From: Hymenobacter chitinivorans DSM 11115
Lineage (GTDB): Bacteria; Bacteroidota; Bacteroidia; Cytophagales; Hymenobacteraceae
Assembly (NCBI RefSeq): GCF_002797555.1
Contig: NZ_PGFA01000002.1
Span: 558,001 to 622,000, forward strand
Length of the DNA stretch: 64,000 nt
Direction: 5' to 3'
Shown: positions 16,051 to 24,049 of the stretch, piece after piece
How positions within the stretch are numbered: position 1 is the stretch's first letter
Layout: every line of letters starts with the position of its first letter
Program-made: the position numbers and the translations under genes
Notes under the pieces: generated by a model
The model's input: the letters and a program-made list of their open reading frames with translations, nothing else
The model's database searches: none
Told to the model about the DNA's origin: nothing

Positions 16051-17487
16051 TTACGCCTTCTGCTGCCGGCGGCCTTCCAGGATGCGGAAGAAAGAGCGGG
16101 TGTGAATTTCGTCCAGCGTCAGGCCGGTGGCCAGCACTTCTTCCTCGGTGATGGCGCCGCAGTTCATGGCCTTGAGGAAGAAGTTGAGCAGGCCCTGACC
16201 GGTGGCGGCATCGTCGAAGATGTCGCCGGTGAGGGTGGAAATGGCGGCCCGCTCGACGAAGGTTTTCAGGCGGTTCAGGGCGTCGTCGTAGCTGCTGAGA
16301 AAGAAGTTGTAGGTGGCCGCATAGCGCATCGGCAGCTGGGCCGGATTCAAATCCCAGCCCTGGTAGAGGCCGTTGATGAGCGAGTGGGTGGTGTGATGGA
16401 AGCCCTGGCGCCAGGCGTTGTGCACCGAGTCGCGGTTTTCCTTGAGCTGCTCGAAGCTAAGGTTGTCGCCGCGGTGGGGCCCGATGGGCATCACGTTGGT
16501 AGCCCCGTCGGAGAGGAAGATACCGGTGCCGCCCAGGGCCACCTTGGTCATGTGGTGGGCAAAGTCGCAGACGGGGTGGGCCATGGTCTGGTACTTGGCC
16601 GTAATGCCGGCCGAGGCCGTGTAGTCGTAGGTGCCGAAGTGGGCGGCCACGCAGCGGCCCTCACTGGCCCGGATGATGCGCATGAGTGGGTTGCGGCCTT
16701 CCTCATCCATGATGATTTGGGTGGCCTCCACCATGGTTTCCATCTTCAGGGTGCCGGGCGCGAGGTTGTTGGCCTTCTCGATGAGCTCAAACAGGCGCAC
16801 CATCGTGGTCATCTGCTCCGGAATGGTCACTTTGGGTAGCATCACCACGAAGTTGTCGGGCAGCTTACCGCCGGTGGCTTCGAGCAGCGTGGTCAGGAAA
16901 ATGTCGAGCGTGCGGACGCCCCGGGCCTTCAGATCCTCGGTGAAAGGCTTGATGCGGATGCCGATGAAGGGCGACAAAGTGCCGTTCTGCATGCCTTTGG
17001 CCACTTCCTGAGCGGCGCGCACGGCTGTTTCGTCTTCTTCCGCGTCGGGGCGGTTGCCGAAGCCGTCTTCGAAGTCGACCCGGAAATCCTCCACGGCTTC
17101 GCGCTGCAGCTTCTTGATGATCTTGTTGTAGACCGAATACGCCAGCCAGGCGTGCTCCTGCTTGCGCTCAGCCTCACTCATGGCGTCGAGGCGCTCGGTC
17201 AGGGCCTGAATGTCTTTTTCCAGCGTGGGCAAATGCTCGTGGCCCTTGAGCTGGAGCACGCGGGCCAGCTCGGTGAAGTTGGGGGCGTAGGTTTTGAGGT
17301 TGTTCAGGGCAATTTCGCCCATGCGCACGCAGGTGTCCGACTTAAACAGGTTGGCCCCGCCGTAGACGGTGTGCACCGGCTGCCGGTCGGGTTTGTCGCC
17401 GGGGTAGGTTTGCTGGAACTGGCGGTTGGCCACGCCGAGCTGCTCGAGCAGCTGGCTTTTGTCGGTGTCTTGTAAGCTGAGTTTCAT
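16051..17487 (-). CDS. CitE/HpcH-HpaI superfamily-like lyase at the end of the ureide operon
   Basis: 478 residues. The fold signature is that of metal-dependent TIM-barrel lyases related to CitE and malyl-CoA lyase: DFRVDFEDGFGNRPDAEEDE (candidate metal acids near residue 140), MLPKVTIPEQ, then RIIRASEGRCVAAHFGTYDY and TASAGIT in the active-site region. I recall this family being carried in databases as an uncharacterised domain (DUF6986) or loosely as 'phosphoenolpyruvate kinase'; no function is established to my knowledge. It is the last gene after uraH on the same strand, behind a palindromic element. Ureide breakdown yields glyoxylate, and relatives of this barrel (malate synthase, malyl-CoA lyase) condense or release glyoxylate. 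Glyoxylate assimilation is therefore a reasonable hypothesis. Confidence 0.8.
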   Translation of the reverse strand: MKLSLQDTDKSQLLEQLGVANRQFQQTYPGDKPDRQPVHTVYGGANLFKSDTCVRMGEIALNNLKTYAPNFTELARVLQLKGHEHLPTLEKDIQALTERLDAMSEAERKQEHAWLAYSVYNKIIKKLQREAVEDFRVDFEDGFGNRPDAEEDETAVRAAQEVAKGMQNGTLSPFIGIRIKPFTEDLKARGVRTLDIFLTTLLEATGGKLPDNFVVMLPKVTIPEQMTTMVRLFELIEKANNLAPGTLKMETMVEATQIIMDEEGRNPLMRIIRASEGRCVAAHFGTYDYTASAGITAKYQTMAHPVCDFAHHMTKVALGGTGIFLSDGATNVMPIGPHRGDNLSFEQLKENRDSVHNAWRQGFHHTTHSLINGLYQGWDLNPAQLPMRYAATYNFFLSSYDDALNRLKTFVERAAISTLTGDIFDDAATGQGLLNFFLKAMNCGAITEEEVLATGLTLDEIHTRSFFRILEGRRQQKA

Positions 17488-17529
17488 ATGGGAGAAAAAG
17501 GCGGGAATTTTAAAGTGAGAATCGGAGCT

Positions 17530-17764
17530 AAAAGCTAGTTCCCCTCCTCAGCTGAGGAGGGGTTAGGGGTGGTTGATAATCGTTGTTTACTCAGGCTGTC
17601 ATGCTGAGCTTGCCGAAGCATCTCTACCGCTTCGTTGCCGAAGCACTCAATATTACTATTGCGGTAGAGATGCTTCGGCAAGCTCAGCATGACGTTCTGT
17701 TATGTCGTTCAAAGAGTAACCACCCCTAACCCCTCCTTGAAAATAAGGAGGGGAACTAGCTTTT
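17530..17764. repeat. Nested palindromic element (MITE/REP-like)
   Basis: About 235 bases with three levels of symmetry. Outer arms 17530-17574 and 17718-17764 are complementary apart from their short centres, and each arm is itself a hairpin (CCCCTCCT...AGGAGGGG). Inner arms 17598-17630 and 17661-17693 are a perfect 33-bp inverted repeat (GTCATGCTGAGCTTGCCGAA onward). A partial copy of the inner motif occurs at 47442-47476. It separates uraH from the CitE-like gene. Confidence 0.9.
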
Positions 17765-17783
17765 TATCCCTGGTTTTGTGGTT

Positions 17784-18125
17784 TCAGCTGCCGCGGTAGG
17801 TGCTGTAGCCGAAGGGGTTGAGCAGCAGGGGAATGTGGTAGTGCTCGGCGGCCAGCACGTTGAAGACGATTTCCACGAAGGGGTAGAAAACCGTGGTGCC
17901 CTGCTGCTCAAAGTAGTCCTGGGTGAAAAACTTCATTTTGTAGGTGCCCAGCGGCAGCGGCTGGTCTTTGGGCAGCAAGTCGGGGATGCGGCCGTCCTTA
18001 TTAGTTTGGCCCCGGGCCAACTCCTGCCAGGTGTCGTTTTCCAGCAAACCCGAAAGGGCAATGGTGACGCCTTGGGCCGGGCGGCCCAACGTAGTGTCCA
18101 GGATGTGGGTGGTAATCTGGCTCAT
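17784..18125 (-). CDS. uraH: 5-hydroxyisourate hydrolase
   Basis: 113 residues, normal for the transthyretin-like HIU hydrolase family. It opens the ring of 5-hydroxyisourate to give OHCU, the step after urate oxidation. Family signatures: N-terminal SQITTHILDTTLGRPAQG (His of the active site), GRIPDLL, and the C-terminal YHIPLLLNPFGYSTYRGS with the diagnostic YRGS tail. Its start overlaps the uraD stop by 4 bases, indicating translational coupling in the allB-to-uraH operon. Very confident. Confidence 0.96.
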   Translation of the reverse strand: MSQITTHILDTTLGRPAQGVTIALSGLLENDTWQELARGQTNKDGRIPDLLPKDQPLPLGTYKMKFFTQDYFEQQGTTVFYPFVEIVFNVLAAEHYHIPLLLNPFGYSTYRGS

Positions 18126-18628
18126 GCGGCTAAGAGTTTTTCGAGGCGGATGCGGGTAATTTTGTCCTGCTCGGCCATGGCAATATGGATTTCCGCTTCG
18201 GGCGGGTTGGGCAGCCGGGCTTGCAGCAAGGCCAGCATTTCGTCGGCCGACTTACCCGTGGCGCACACGATGAAGATGTAGCCGAACTTCCGCTCGTAGG
18301 TTTCATTGCCGGCGGCCAGGGCTTCGAGCGTGTCCTGAGAGGCTTGCTTCACGGCGCCCTGTTCCCCCTCGGCCCACTGGCTGGTGCTGGCAAACTTCTC
18401 CTTAAGTGAATTTACGTCCCCGATTTTGGGGTGGTGGGTGAAGGCCTCGCGCCAGTCGGCTTCCGATAAACGGTACCAGATGTCGTGGGCTTGGGCGAAA
18501 AGTGCGGCGGCGTCGGCAACGGGAAAGGCGGCGTTCAGCTGCGCTACCCAGGCCGTGGCCCCGCAGCACTTGGCCAGGGCTTCGGCCCGGGTGGGCGCGG
18601 GCAGGGAATTGAGTTCGGAAAGAGTCAT
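18122..18628 (-). CDS. uraD: OHCU decarboxylase
   Basis: 168 residues from the ATG at 18628. An upstream in-frame ATG at 18766 overlaps the preceding gene and gives a non-family N-terminus. It decarboxylates 2-oxo-4-hydroxy-4-carboxy-5-ureidoimidazoline to S-allantoin. Catalytic His is in THHPKIGDVNSLKEKF, and the SxxEQ element is seen in QWAEGEQGAV. The YERKFGYIFIVCATGKSADEM stretch is typical of the family. It lies 4 bases after the small membrane protein gene and overlaps uraH. Very confident. Confidence 0.95.
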   Translation of the reverse strand: MTLSELNSLPAPTRAEALAKCCGATAWVAQLNAAFPVADAAALFAQAHDIWYRLSEADWREAFTHHPKIGDVNSLKEKFASTSQWAEGEQGAVKQASQDTLEALAAGNETYERKFGYIFIVCATGKSADEMLALLQARLPNPPEAEIHIAMAEQDKITRIRLEKLLAA

Positions 18629-18632
18629 GCGG

Positions 18633-18893
18633 TTACTTTTCTTCGTGGCGCAGCTCCGGGTGGCTGCGGGTGCGCGACATAAATTCGATGGTGCCGGTGC
18701 TCCGGCGGGCTTTTTCGGCCAGCCAGATTCCGGCGCCGCCCCCCAGCAGCGCCCCGAGTATGCCAAGCCCTAAGCCCCACCATTCGGGTAGGTAATACCA
18801 GCTAAGCGCACCCAGGACCAGGCCGAGAATGAAGGGCGAAATGAATATCTGCACCCAGGTGGCAGTGGCTAGAAATCGGTGCAGAATATTCAT
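18633..18893 (-). CDS. Small two-helix membrane protein in the ureide operon
   Basis: 86 residues. Two hydrophobic segments are visible: IFISPFILGLVLGALSWYYL (about 16-35) and a Gly-rich GLGLGILGALLGGGAGIWLA (about 40-59). A charged C-terminal tail follows (EKARRSTG...HPELRHEEK), probably cytoplasmic. I do not recognise the family. It is packed 19 bases after allE and 4 bases before uraD, so it is almost certainly co-expressed with the ureide genes. Because urate oxidation here is done by a membrane protein, an accessory role in the membrane or in ureide transport is conceivable; this is only context. Confidence 0.7.
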   Translation of the reverse strand: MNILHRFLATATWVQIFISPFILGLVLGALSWYYLPEWWGLGLGILGALLGGGAGIWLAEKARRSTGTIEFMSRTRSHPELRHEEK

Positions 18894-18912
18894 CAGGCCC
18901 AGAATTTAATAC

Positions 18913-19659
18913 TTACAGTACCGTTGGGAAGCGGTTCACGTTCTTGTAATAAATGTAAACGGAGGGCACTTTGCCCATCGTGGTGGCCCACTGCTGGCAG
19001 TAGGGCGCCATCCAGATAGAGTCACCCTTCTTGACGGGGTACCACTGCTGGTCGAGCATGTAGATGGCCTCGCCTTCCAGATACAGCAGGCCGTGCTCCA
19101 TGATATGGGTTTCGACCATGGGTAAGTGGCCGCCCAGGTCGTAGGTGAAGATGTTGACGGCCATGTCGAAGCCCAGCTCATTTGGCAGCAGCTCCTGAAT
19201 CCGCAGCGCGTCGTCGTTCATGTAGATGGGCGCCTTGGCAATATCCCGGGTCCCGAACAGCACGCCGGGCGTTTCGTAGCCTGGTAGCGGCTCATATACT
19301 TTGTGAAACGTCAGTACCTGGGTGCCTTCCGTGGGGCCGTGAAACCGGTAGCTCTTCTCGATGGGCACGTAGACGTACTCGCCCTGGGTCAGGGTTTTTT
19401 CCTGGCCGTCGATGCTGGCGTGCAGCTGGCCTTCCACCACGTAGAAGAAAATCTGGGCGGCCTGGGTCTGGCCCAGCAGCTCCCCGCCTTCCCGCAGCGT
19501 AATCAGCGTCTGGGCCAGGCGGGCCCCCATCTGCTCGTTGATGATGACGTTGACGGTGCAGTTGGTCCAGCCGGGCACGTTGCTGTTGATGTAGCCGTCG
19601 GGGGCAATAATGGCGTGGTTGTGCTTGACCACGGAGCGGGTCAGGGCGGAAATTTCCAT
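18913..19659 (-). CDS. allE: (S)-ureidoglycine aminohydrolase
   Basis: 248-residue bicupin. It converts S-ureidoglycine to S-ureidoglycolate, releasing ammonia. The N-terminal cupin contains GGELLGQTQAAQIFFYVVEG. The C-terminal cupin holds the metal site in HLPMVETHIMEHGLLYLEGE (Glu/His ligands) and GDSIWMAPYCQQW. The length and the NHAIIAPDGYINSNVPGW N-terminus fit AllE/UGHY closely. It starts 5 bases after the allC stop, so the two are coupled. Very confident. Confidence 0.94.
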   Translation of the reverse strand: MEISALTRSVVKHNHAIIAPDGYINSNVPGWTNCTVNVIINEQMGARLAQTLITLREGGELLGQTQAAQIFFYVVEGQLHASIDGQEKTLTQGEYVYVPIEKSYRFHGPTEGTQVLTFHKVYEPLPGYETPGVLFGTRDIAKAPIYMNDDALRIQELLPNELGFDMAVNIFTYDLGGHLPMVETHIMEHGLLYLEGEAIYMLDQQWYPVKKGDSIWMAPYCQQWATTMGKVPSVYIYYKNVNRFPTVL

Positions 19660-19664
19660 CGGTT

Positions 19665-20927
19665 CTAGGCGGAAGGGGTGGTTTGGTAATGGGAGAAAAG
19701 CAGCTGCAAAAACCGCTCGGACACCTGCACGGCGGCGGCCACGTCGGGTAGCTCCACGTTTTCGAGCGGGTTGTGGCTGATGCCCTTAAAGCAGCGGATA
19801 AACAGCATGGTGGCCGGCGAAACGGCCGAAATCGGTACCGCGTCGTGCCCGGCCCCGCTCACGAGCCGGACCACCGCGTGTCCCGATTCACTGATGGCCT
19901 GGGCCAGCAAGGTATTCATTTCCGGGGCGCAGGTGACGGGCGCGGTGTACTGAATCAGGTTCCAGTCGAGCGTCAGGTTGCGTTTCTGGGCAATGGCCCG
20001 GGCGTGTTGCTCTAGCTCGGCGTAGGCCGTAGCCAGGCGGGCCGCGTCGGCGCTGCGCAAATCCAGGCTGCAGATTACCTCACCGGGAATGACGTTGCTG
20101 GCCGCGTGGCGCACGTCGAGCTTGCCCACGGTGGCTACCAGCTCGTGCTTGTGGGTGATGCCAAACTGCTCGGCGGCCAGCACGAATTCGGCGGCCCCGG
20201 CCAGGGCATCCTGGCGCATATTCATGGGCACGGTGCCGGCGTGCCCGGCCATGCCCTGCCAGGTGAGCGCCACGCGCTGCTGCCCGGCAATAGCCGTGAC
20301 CAAAGCCACCGGAATCCGGTTTTCCCAGAGCACCGGACCCTGCTCAATATGGGTTTCGAAGTAGCCCAGCCACTGGTCGACGGCCAGGGCTTCGGCGGCC
20401 AGCAGCTGAGTCGTGCCGCCCATCGTTTCAATGGCCTGGGTCAGGGAAATGCCGTGCGCGTCGGTTTTGGTCAGCAGATTCTGGTCGAAGGAGCCGGCCA
20501 CGACTTTGCTGCCCAGGTACGTGGTGTGGTAGCGCACTCCTTCCTCGTCGCTGAAGGCAATCAGCTCGACGTGAAACGGCAGCTCGGTCTGGCTGAGCAC
20601 GAATTGCTCCAGCAAATCCAGGCCCATAAGCACGCCCAGCGGCCCGTCGTACTTGCCGGCATTCACCACCGTATCGATGTGGGAAGCCATGACGAAAGTT
20701 TTGGCCCCGGCATGGCGGCTCACCAGCCGCCCCCGCACGTTGCCGATGCTGTCGACACGCGTAGCCAGCCCGGCCGCGTCCATCCAGGACTTGACCAGGG
20801 CGCTGCCCTGCAAAAAGGCCGGGGTGCCGAAAGTGCGCGTCACGCCGTCGGTATCTTCGCTGATGGCGGCCAAAGCCTCAATGCGGCGCAGGATTTTCTC
20901 GGCCCGAGAAGTGTAGTTGTCGTCCAC
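19665..20927 (-). CDS. allC: Allantoate amidohydrolase (M20 family)
   Basis: 420 residues, usual length for AllC. It hydrolyses allantoate to ureidoglycine, CO2 and ammonia using a binuclear metal site. Ligand regions seen: VMASHIDTVVNAGKYDGPLG (His and Asp) and ELIAFSDEEGVRYHTTYLGS (Glu pair). Further matches are HIEQGPVLW and SGAGHDAVPISAVSP near the C-terminus. Ureidoglycolate amidohydrolase is a close relative, so it may also take the last step, since no allA-like gene is present. It lies between allB and allE; the gap to allB holds a hairpin repeat. Confident. Confidence 0.93.
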   Translation of the reverse strand: MDDNYTSRAEKILRRIEALAAISEDTDGVTRTFGTPAFLQGSALVKSWMDAAGLATRVDSIGNVRGRLVSRHAGAKTFVMASHIDTVVNAGKYDGPLGVLMGLDLLEQFVLSQTELPFHVELIAFSDEEGVRYHTTYLGSKVVAGSFDQNLLTKTDAHGISLTQAIETMGGTTQLLAAEALAVDQWLGYFETHIEQGPVLWENRIPVALVTAIAGQQRVALTWQGMAGHAGTVPMNMRQDALAGAAEFVLAAEQFGITHKHELVATVGKLDVRHAASNVIPGEVICSLDLRSADAARLATAYAELEQHARAIAQKRNLTLDWNLIQYTAPVTCAPEMNTLLAQAISESGHAVVRLVSGAGHDAVPISAVSPATMLFIRCFKGISHNPLENVELPDVAAAVQVSERFLQLLFSHYQTTPSA

Positions 20928-20965
20928 TAAAAGGAGTGGTTAAAGTTGAAAAGGAAGTCAGAACA

Positions 20966-21071
20966 GTGTAAAGACGCATACTTGCGTCTCAATCGTTGCT
21001 GATGTTGTTGGTAACCAAGTCGTTCAGGTGTAGGCCGTTCAACGAGGAGACGCAAGTATGCGTCTCTACAC
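20966..21071. repeat. Inverted repeat overlapping the 3' end of allB
   Basis: Arms 20966-20990 and 21047-21071 (25 bp, one mismatch; core AGACGCATACTTGCGTCT) flank a 56-base loop. The right arm contains the allB stop codon (21066-21068 on the minus strand), so the element supplies the end of the coding sequence. Confidence 0.85.
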
Positions 21072-22409
21072 CGTTCGGTCCGTCAGCAACTGCCCCTGAT
21101 TCAGCACCCGAAACTCCGGCCGCTCATACACCAGTTGCCCGGCCAGCCACGTCTGCTCCACCACGCCCCGTAGCTGCCGTCCCACGTAGGGCGACACCTT
21201 GTGGCGGTGCTGAAGCAGGTCGGCTGTTACGTCGAACGCCTGCTCGGGGTCCAGAATCAGCAAATCAGCATCGAAGCCTGTAGCAATTTGCCCCTTCCGC
21301 TGGCTTTGGCCGATGAGCCGGGCCGGGTTGGTGCTCAGCCAGGTAGCCAGGTCGTGCAGCGAAGCGCCCCGCTGCTGGGCCGCGGTCCAGAGCACCGGCA
21401 GGGCCAGCTGCAGGGAGGCAATGCCGCCCCAGGCCGTGGTAAAGTCGCCGGTTTCAATCTGCTTGAGGTCGGGGGGGGCGGGGGAGTGGTCGGTAGCCAC
21501 GAAGTCGATGATGCCCTGCTGCAAAGCCTGCCAGAGCTGGTCGTTGTTGGCCTTTTCCCGAATCGGCGGGGCGCACTTGAACTGGGTTTGGCCGTCGGCA
21601 ATGTCCTCGGCGTTGAAAAACAGGTAGTGCTGCCCGGTTTCCACCGTCAGCGGCAAACCCTGGGCCTTGGCCGCGGCAATGGGCGCAATGGAATTGGCCG
21701 AGGACAGATGCACGATGTGGACGGGGCAGCGGAACTCGGCGCACAGCCGAATCATCAGGCTCACCGCGTCGTCTTCCCAGTGCTTGGGCCGCGAAGCCAG
21801 GTAGTTTTGGTAGGAGCGTTTATCGTGCTGCTTCCACGCCGCGTCGTCGGTGGTCAGCTCGCAGTGCACCAGCAGCGGCAGACCGTGCCGGGCCAGAATG
21901 GGCATTATTTGCCGCAAATCATCCTCGGTAGCGTTGGGAAAATCGTCGATGCCGGAGTGAGTCAGAAAGGCTTTGAAACCCAGCACGCCCCGGGCAATGA
22001 GGCCTTCTACTTCCGCCGCGTTGCCGGGCACGATGCCGCCCCAAAAGCCCACGTTGGTATGCAGCTGCCCGTGCGTAGCGGCCAGCTTAAGCTCGAAGTT
22101 GGCTACCGACGTCGTCACCGGGGCCGAGTTCAGGGGCATGTCCACGAGCGTGGTCAGGCCGCCGGCCAACGCGGCACGGGTGGCCGTGTTGAAGCCTTCC
22201 CACTCGGTGCGGCCCGGCTCGTTGATGTGCACGTGCGGGTCGATGACGCCGGGTAGCACGGCCCGGTACTGCACGTCTACCACGGGGCAGCTCACGGCAG
22301 CATCAATTGGCAGCACGGCGGCAATGCGGCCGTTTTCGATGAGTACCACGGCGGGCTGCTCACCCTGGGGCAATACCACGCGCTGGCTTTTTATGGCTAC
22401 CTCTGGCAT
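21066..22409 (-). CDS. allB: Allantoinase
   Basis: 447-residue amidohydrolase that opens allantoin to allantoate. Metal ligands: HxH in DPHVHINEPGRTEWEGF, carbamylated Lys in GVLGFKAFLTHSG, His in LLVHCELTTDD and VHIVHLSS, and Asp in VATDHSPAPPDLK. Family length and order are normal. It is the first gene of the minus-strand ureide operon, divergent from puuD across a 221-base control region. Its stop codon lies inside a palindromic repeat, so the last few residues (TDRTV) may be repeat-derived. Very confident. Confidence 0.95.
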   Translation of the reverse strand: MPEVAIKSQRVVLPQGEQPAVVLIENGRIAAVLPIDAAVSCPVVDVQYRAVLPGVIDPHVHINEPGRTEWEGFNTATRAALAGGLTTLVDMPLNSAPVTTSVANFELKLAATHGQLHTNVGFWGGIVPGNAAEVEGLIARGVLGFKAFLTHSGIDDFPNATEDDLRQIMPILARHGLPLLVHCELTTDDAAWKQHDKRSYQNYLASRPKHWEDDAVSLMIRLCAEFRCPVHIVHLSSANSIAPIAAAKAQGLPLTVETGQHYLFFNAEDIADGQTQFKCAPPIREKANNDQLWQALQQGIIDFVATDHSPAPPDLKQIETGDFTTAWGGIASLQLALPVLWTAAQQRGASLHDLATWLSTNPARLIGQSQRKGQIATGFDADLLILDPEQAFDVTADLLQHRHKVSPYVGRQLRGVVEQTWLAGQLVYERPEFRVLNQGQLLTDRTV

Positions 22410-22630
22410 ACGGAAGATACTTTCTCTTTAAATTGGAGGCTTTTCCAAGCCAGTTTTCCACGACTTTCCCCTCGCGGCACGGGTATGCACTCGGTGGTCC
22501 TGCGACCAAGAAATACGCCTAGCAGGCTGCTAGCGCGGCTTTTTTGCCGGAAAGCGGCGTTCTGGACTGAAAAATCCTATTTCTCCCACCCTTTCCCAAG
22601 GCCCCGCCCGGGGCCCGGTCTTTTACTTGC
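22410..22630. promoter_or_regulatory. Divergent control region between allB and puuD
   Basis: This spacer should carry both promoters of the urate/allantoin pathway. The palindrome CTAGCAGGCTGCTAG (22519-22533) is a possible operator, followed by GCGCGGCTTTTTTGCCGG. No clear TAnnTTTG element is visible, and no dedicated regulator gene is adjacent. Confidence 0.45.
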
Positions 22631-24040
22631 ATGACTCAAGTTTTACTTTTTTCTGCCTTCCTGCTCGGCCTCGTGCTGCTGCTGGGAGCAACGTACGCAC
22701 TACAGCGCTTCGCCAAAGTCGACAAAAGGGGCGGTAAGCTAGGGGAAAATGGCCTGACTATGCAAGGCTTCTCCTATCTTCTTATTCTGCTGGCGGTTAT
22801 TTACGTGCTGGCCGTGTTCTACATTCTCATCAAGGGCACCCCCTGGGAAGGCCATTTGATGGAATGGATGAACATCGTGGTGCGCCTGATGCACATCACC
22901 TTCGGCATTGCCTGGATTGGGGCTTCGTTCTACTTCGTATTCCTGGAAAATGCCCTCAACCGCACTGACAACGTGCGCGACGAGCTGGCCGGCAACCTCT
23001 GGGCCGTGCATGGCGGGGGCTTTTACTACCTCGAAAAATACAAGCTGGCCCCCAAGGAAATCCCCCGCGACCTGCACTGGTTTAAGTACGAGGCCTATTT
23101 TACCTGGCTTTCGGGCTTCAGCCTGCTCTTCGTGGTCTATTACTTCAACGCCGGCTCCATGCTCATCGACCCCAAGGTGCTCGACGTGGCCCCGCTCACG
23201 GGCGTGGCCATCGGGGTGGGTTCCTTTGTCGTGGCCTGGCTGATCTACGACGTGCTCTGCAAGTCGCCGCTGGTGAAAAAGGGAATGTGGTTTGCCCTGC
23301 TGGGCTTCCTGGTGATTGTCGGGTTTGCCTTCTTCTACTGCCAGGTGTTCAGTGCCCGGGCCGCTTACATCCACTTCGGAGCCATGCTGGGCACGCTCAT
23401 GGTCGGCAACGTGTTCTTCACCATCATTCCGGCCCAGAAAGCCATGGTGAAGGCCGCCACGCTCGGCCTGCCCCTCGACCCCACGCTCGGCAAAAACGCC
23501 CTGACCCGCTCCCTGCACAACAACTACTTCACCCTGCCGGTGCTGTTTGTGATGGTCAGCAACCACTTCCCCAGCACCTTCGGCCACAGCCAGCCCTGGC
23601 TGATTCTGGCCGCCATTTCCCTGGGCGTGGCCGGCGTGAAGCACTGGCTCAACCTGCGCGAGAAAAAGCAAGCCACCACCTGGATTCTGCCCGCTTCGGT
23701 GCTATTCCTGCTGGCCGTAGCCTTCGTGTCGGCGCCACCGCGCGCGGCCAGCGCCGGCGCAGCCGCCTGCACTCCTAATGTGAGCATAGCGCAGGTCAAC
23801 GCCATTGTGCAAAACCGTTGCGTGCGCTGCCACTCCTCCAACCCCACCGACGAAGTGTTCAAATCGGCGCCCAACGGGGTCAAATACGACTCGCCCGAGG
23901 ATATCATCCGGCTCAAGGATAAGATCATGCAGCGCGTAGTCGTCACCAAAACGATGCCCCAGAACAACAAAACCAACATGACCCAGGAGGAGCGGGACCT
24001 GATCCGCTGCTGGATTGAGCAGGGCGCCCAGAATAAGTAA
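22631..24040 (+). CDS. puuD: Membrane urate hydroxylase with C-terminal cytochrome c domain
   Basis: 469 residues. PuuD replaces soluble uricase: it oxidises urate to 5-hydroxyisourate and passes electrons into the respiratory chain instead of making H2O2. About eight hydrophobic segments fill residues 1-375 (VLLFSAFLLGLVLLLGATYA; IVVRLMHITFGIAWIGASFY; LSGFSLLFVVYYF). Family motifs are NLWAVHGGGFYYLEKYKLAP and HWFKYEAYFTW. The C-terminal domain carries one heme-c site, Cys397-Val-Arg-Cys400-His401, with a likely axial Met in VVTKTMPQNNKTNMTQEE, so this part is periplasmic. It is divergent from allB and convergent with the DUF434 gene. Confident. Confidence 0.93.
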   Translation: MTQVLLFSAFLLGLVLLLGATYALQRFAKVDKRGGKLGENGLTMQGFSYLLILLAVIYVLAVFYILIKGTPWEGHLMEWMNIVVRLMHITFGIAWIGASFYFVFLENALNRTDNVRDELAGNLWAVHGGGFYYLEKYKLAPKEIPRDLHWFKYEAYFTWLSGFSLLFVVYYFNAGSMLIDPKVLDVAPLTGVAIGVGSFVVAWLIYDVLCKSPLVKKGMWFALLGFLVIVGFAFFYCQVFSARAAYIHFGAMLGTLMVGNVFFTIIPAQKAMVKAATLGLPLDPTLGKNALTRSLHNNYFTLPVLFVMVSNHFPSTFGHSQPWLILAAISLGVAGVKHWLNLREKKQATTWILPASVLFLLAVAFVSAPPRAASAGAAACTPNVSIAQVNAIVQNRCVRCHSSNPTDEVFKSAPNGVKYDSPEDIIRLKDKIMQRVVVTKTMPQNNKTNMTQEERDLIRCWIEQGAQNK

Positions 24041-24049
24041 GGCCTGTAC

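Noticed and set aside
17530..17764. CRISPR-like repeat structure
   Set aside because: The repeats are inverted, not direct with spacers, and no cas genes are present.
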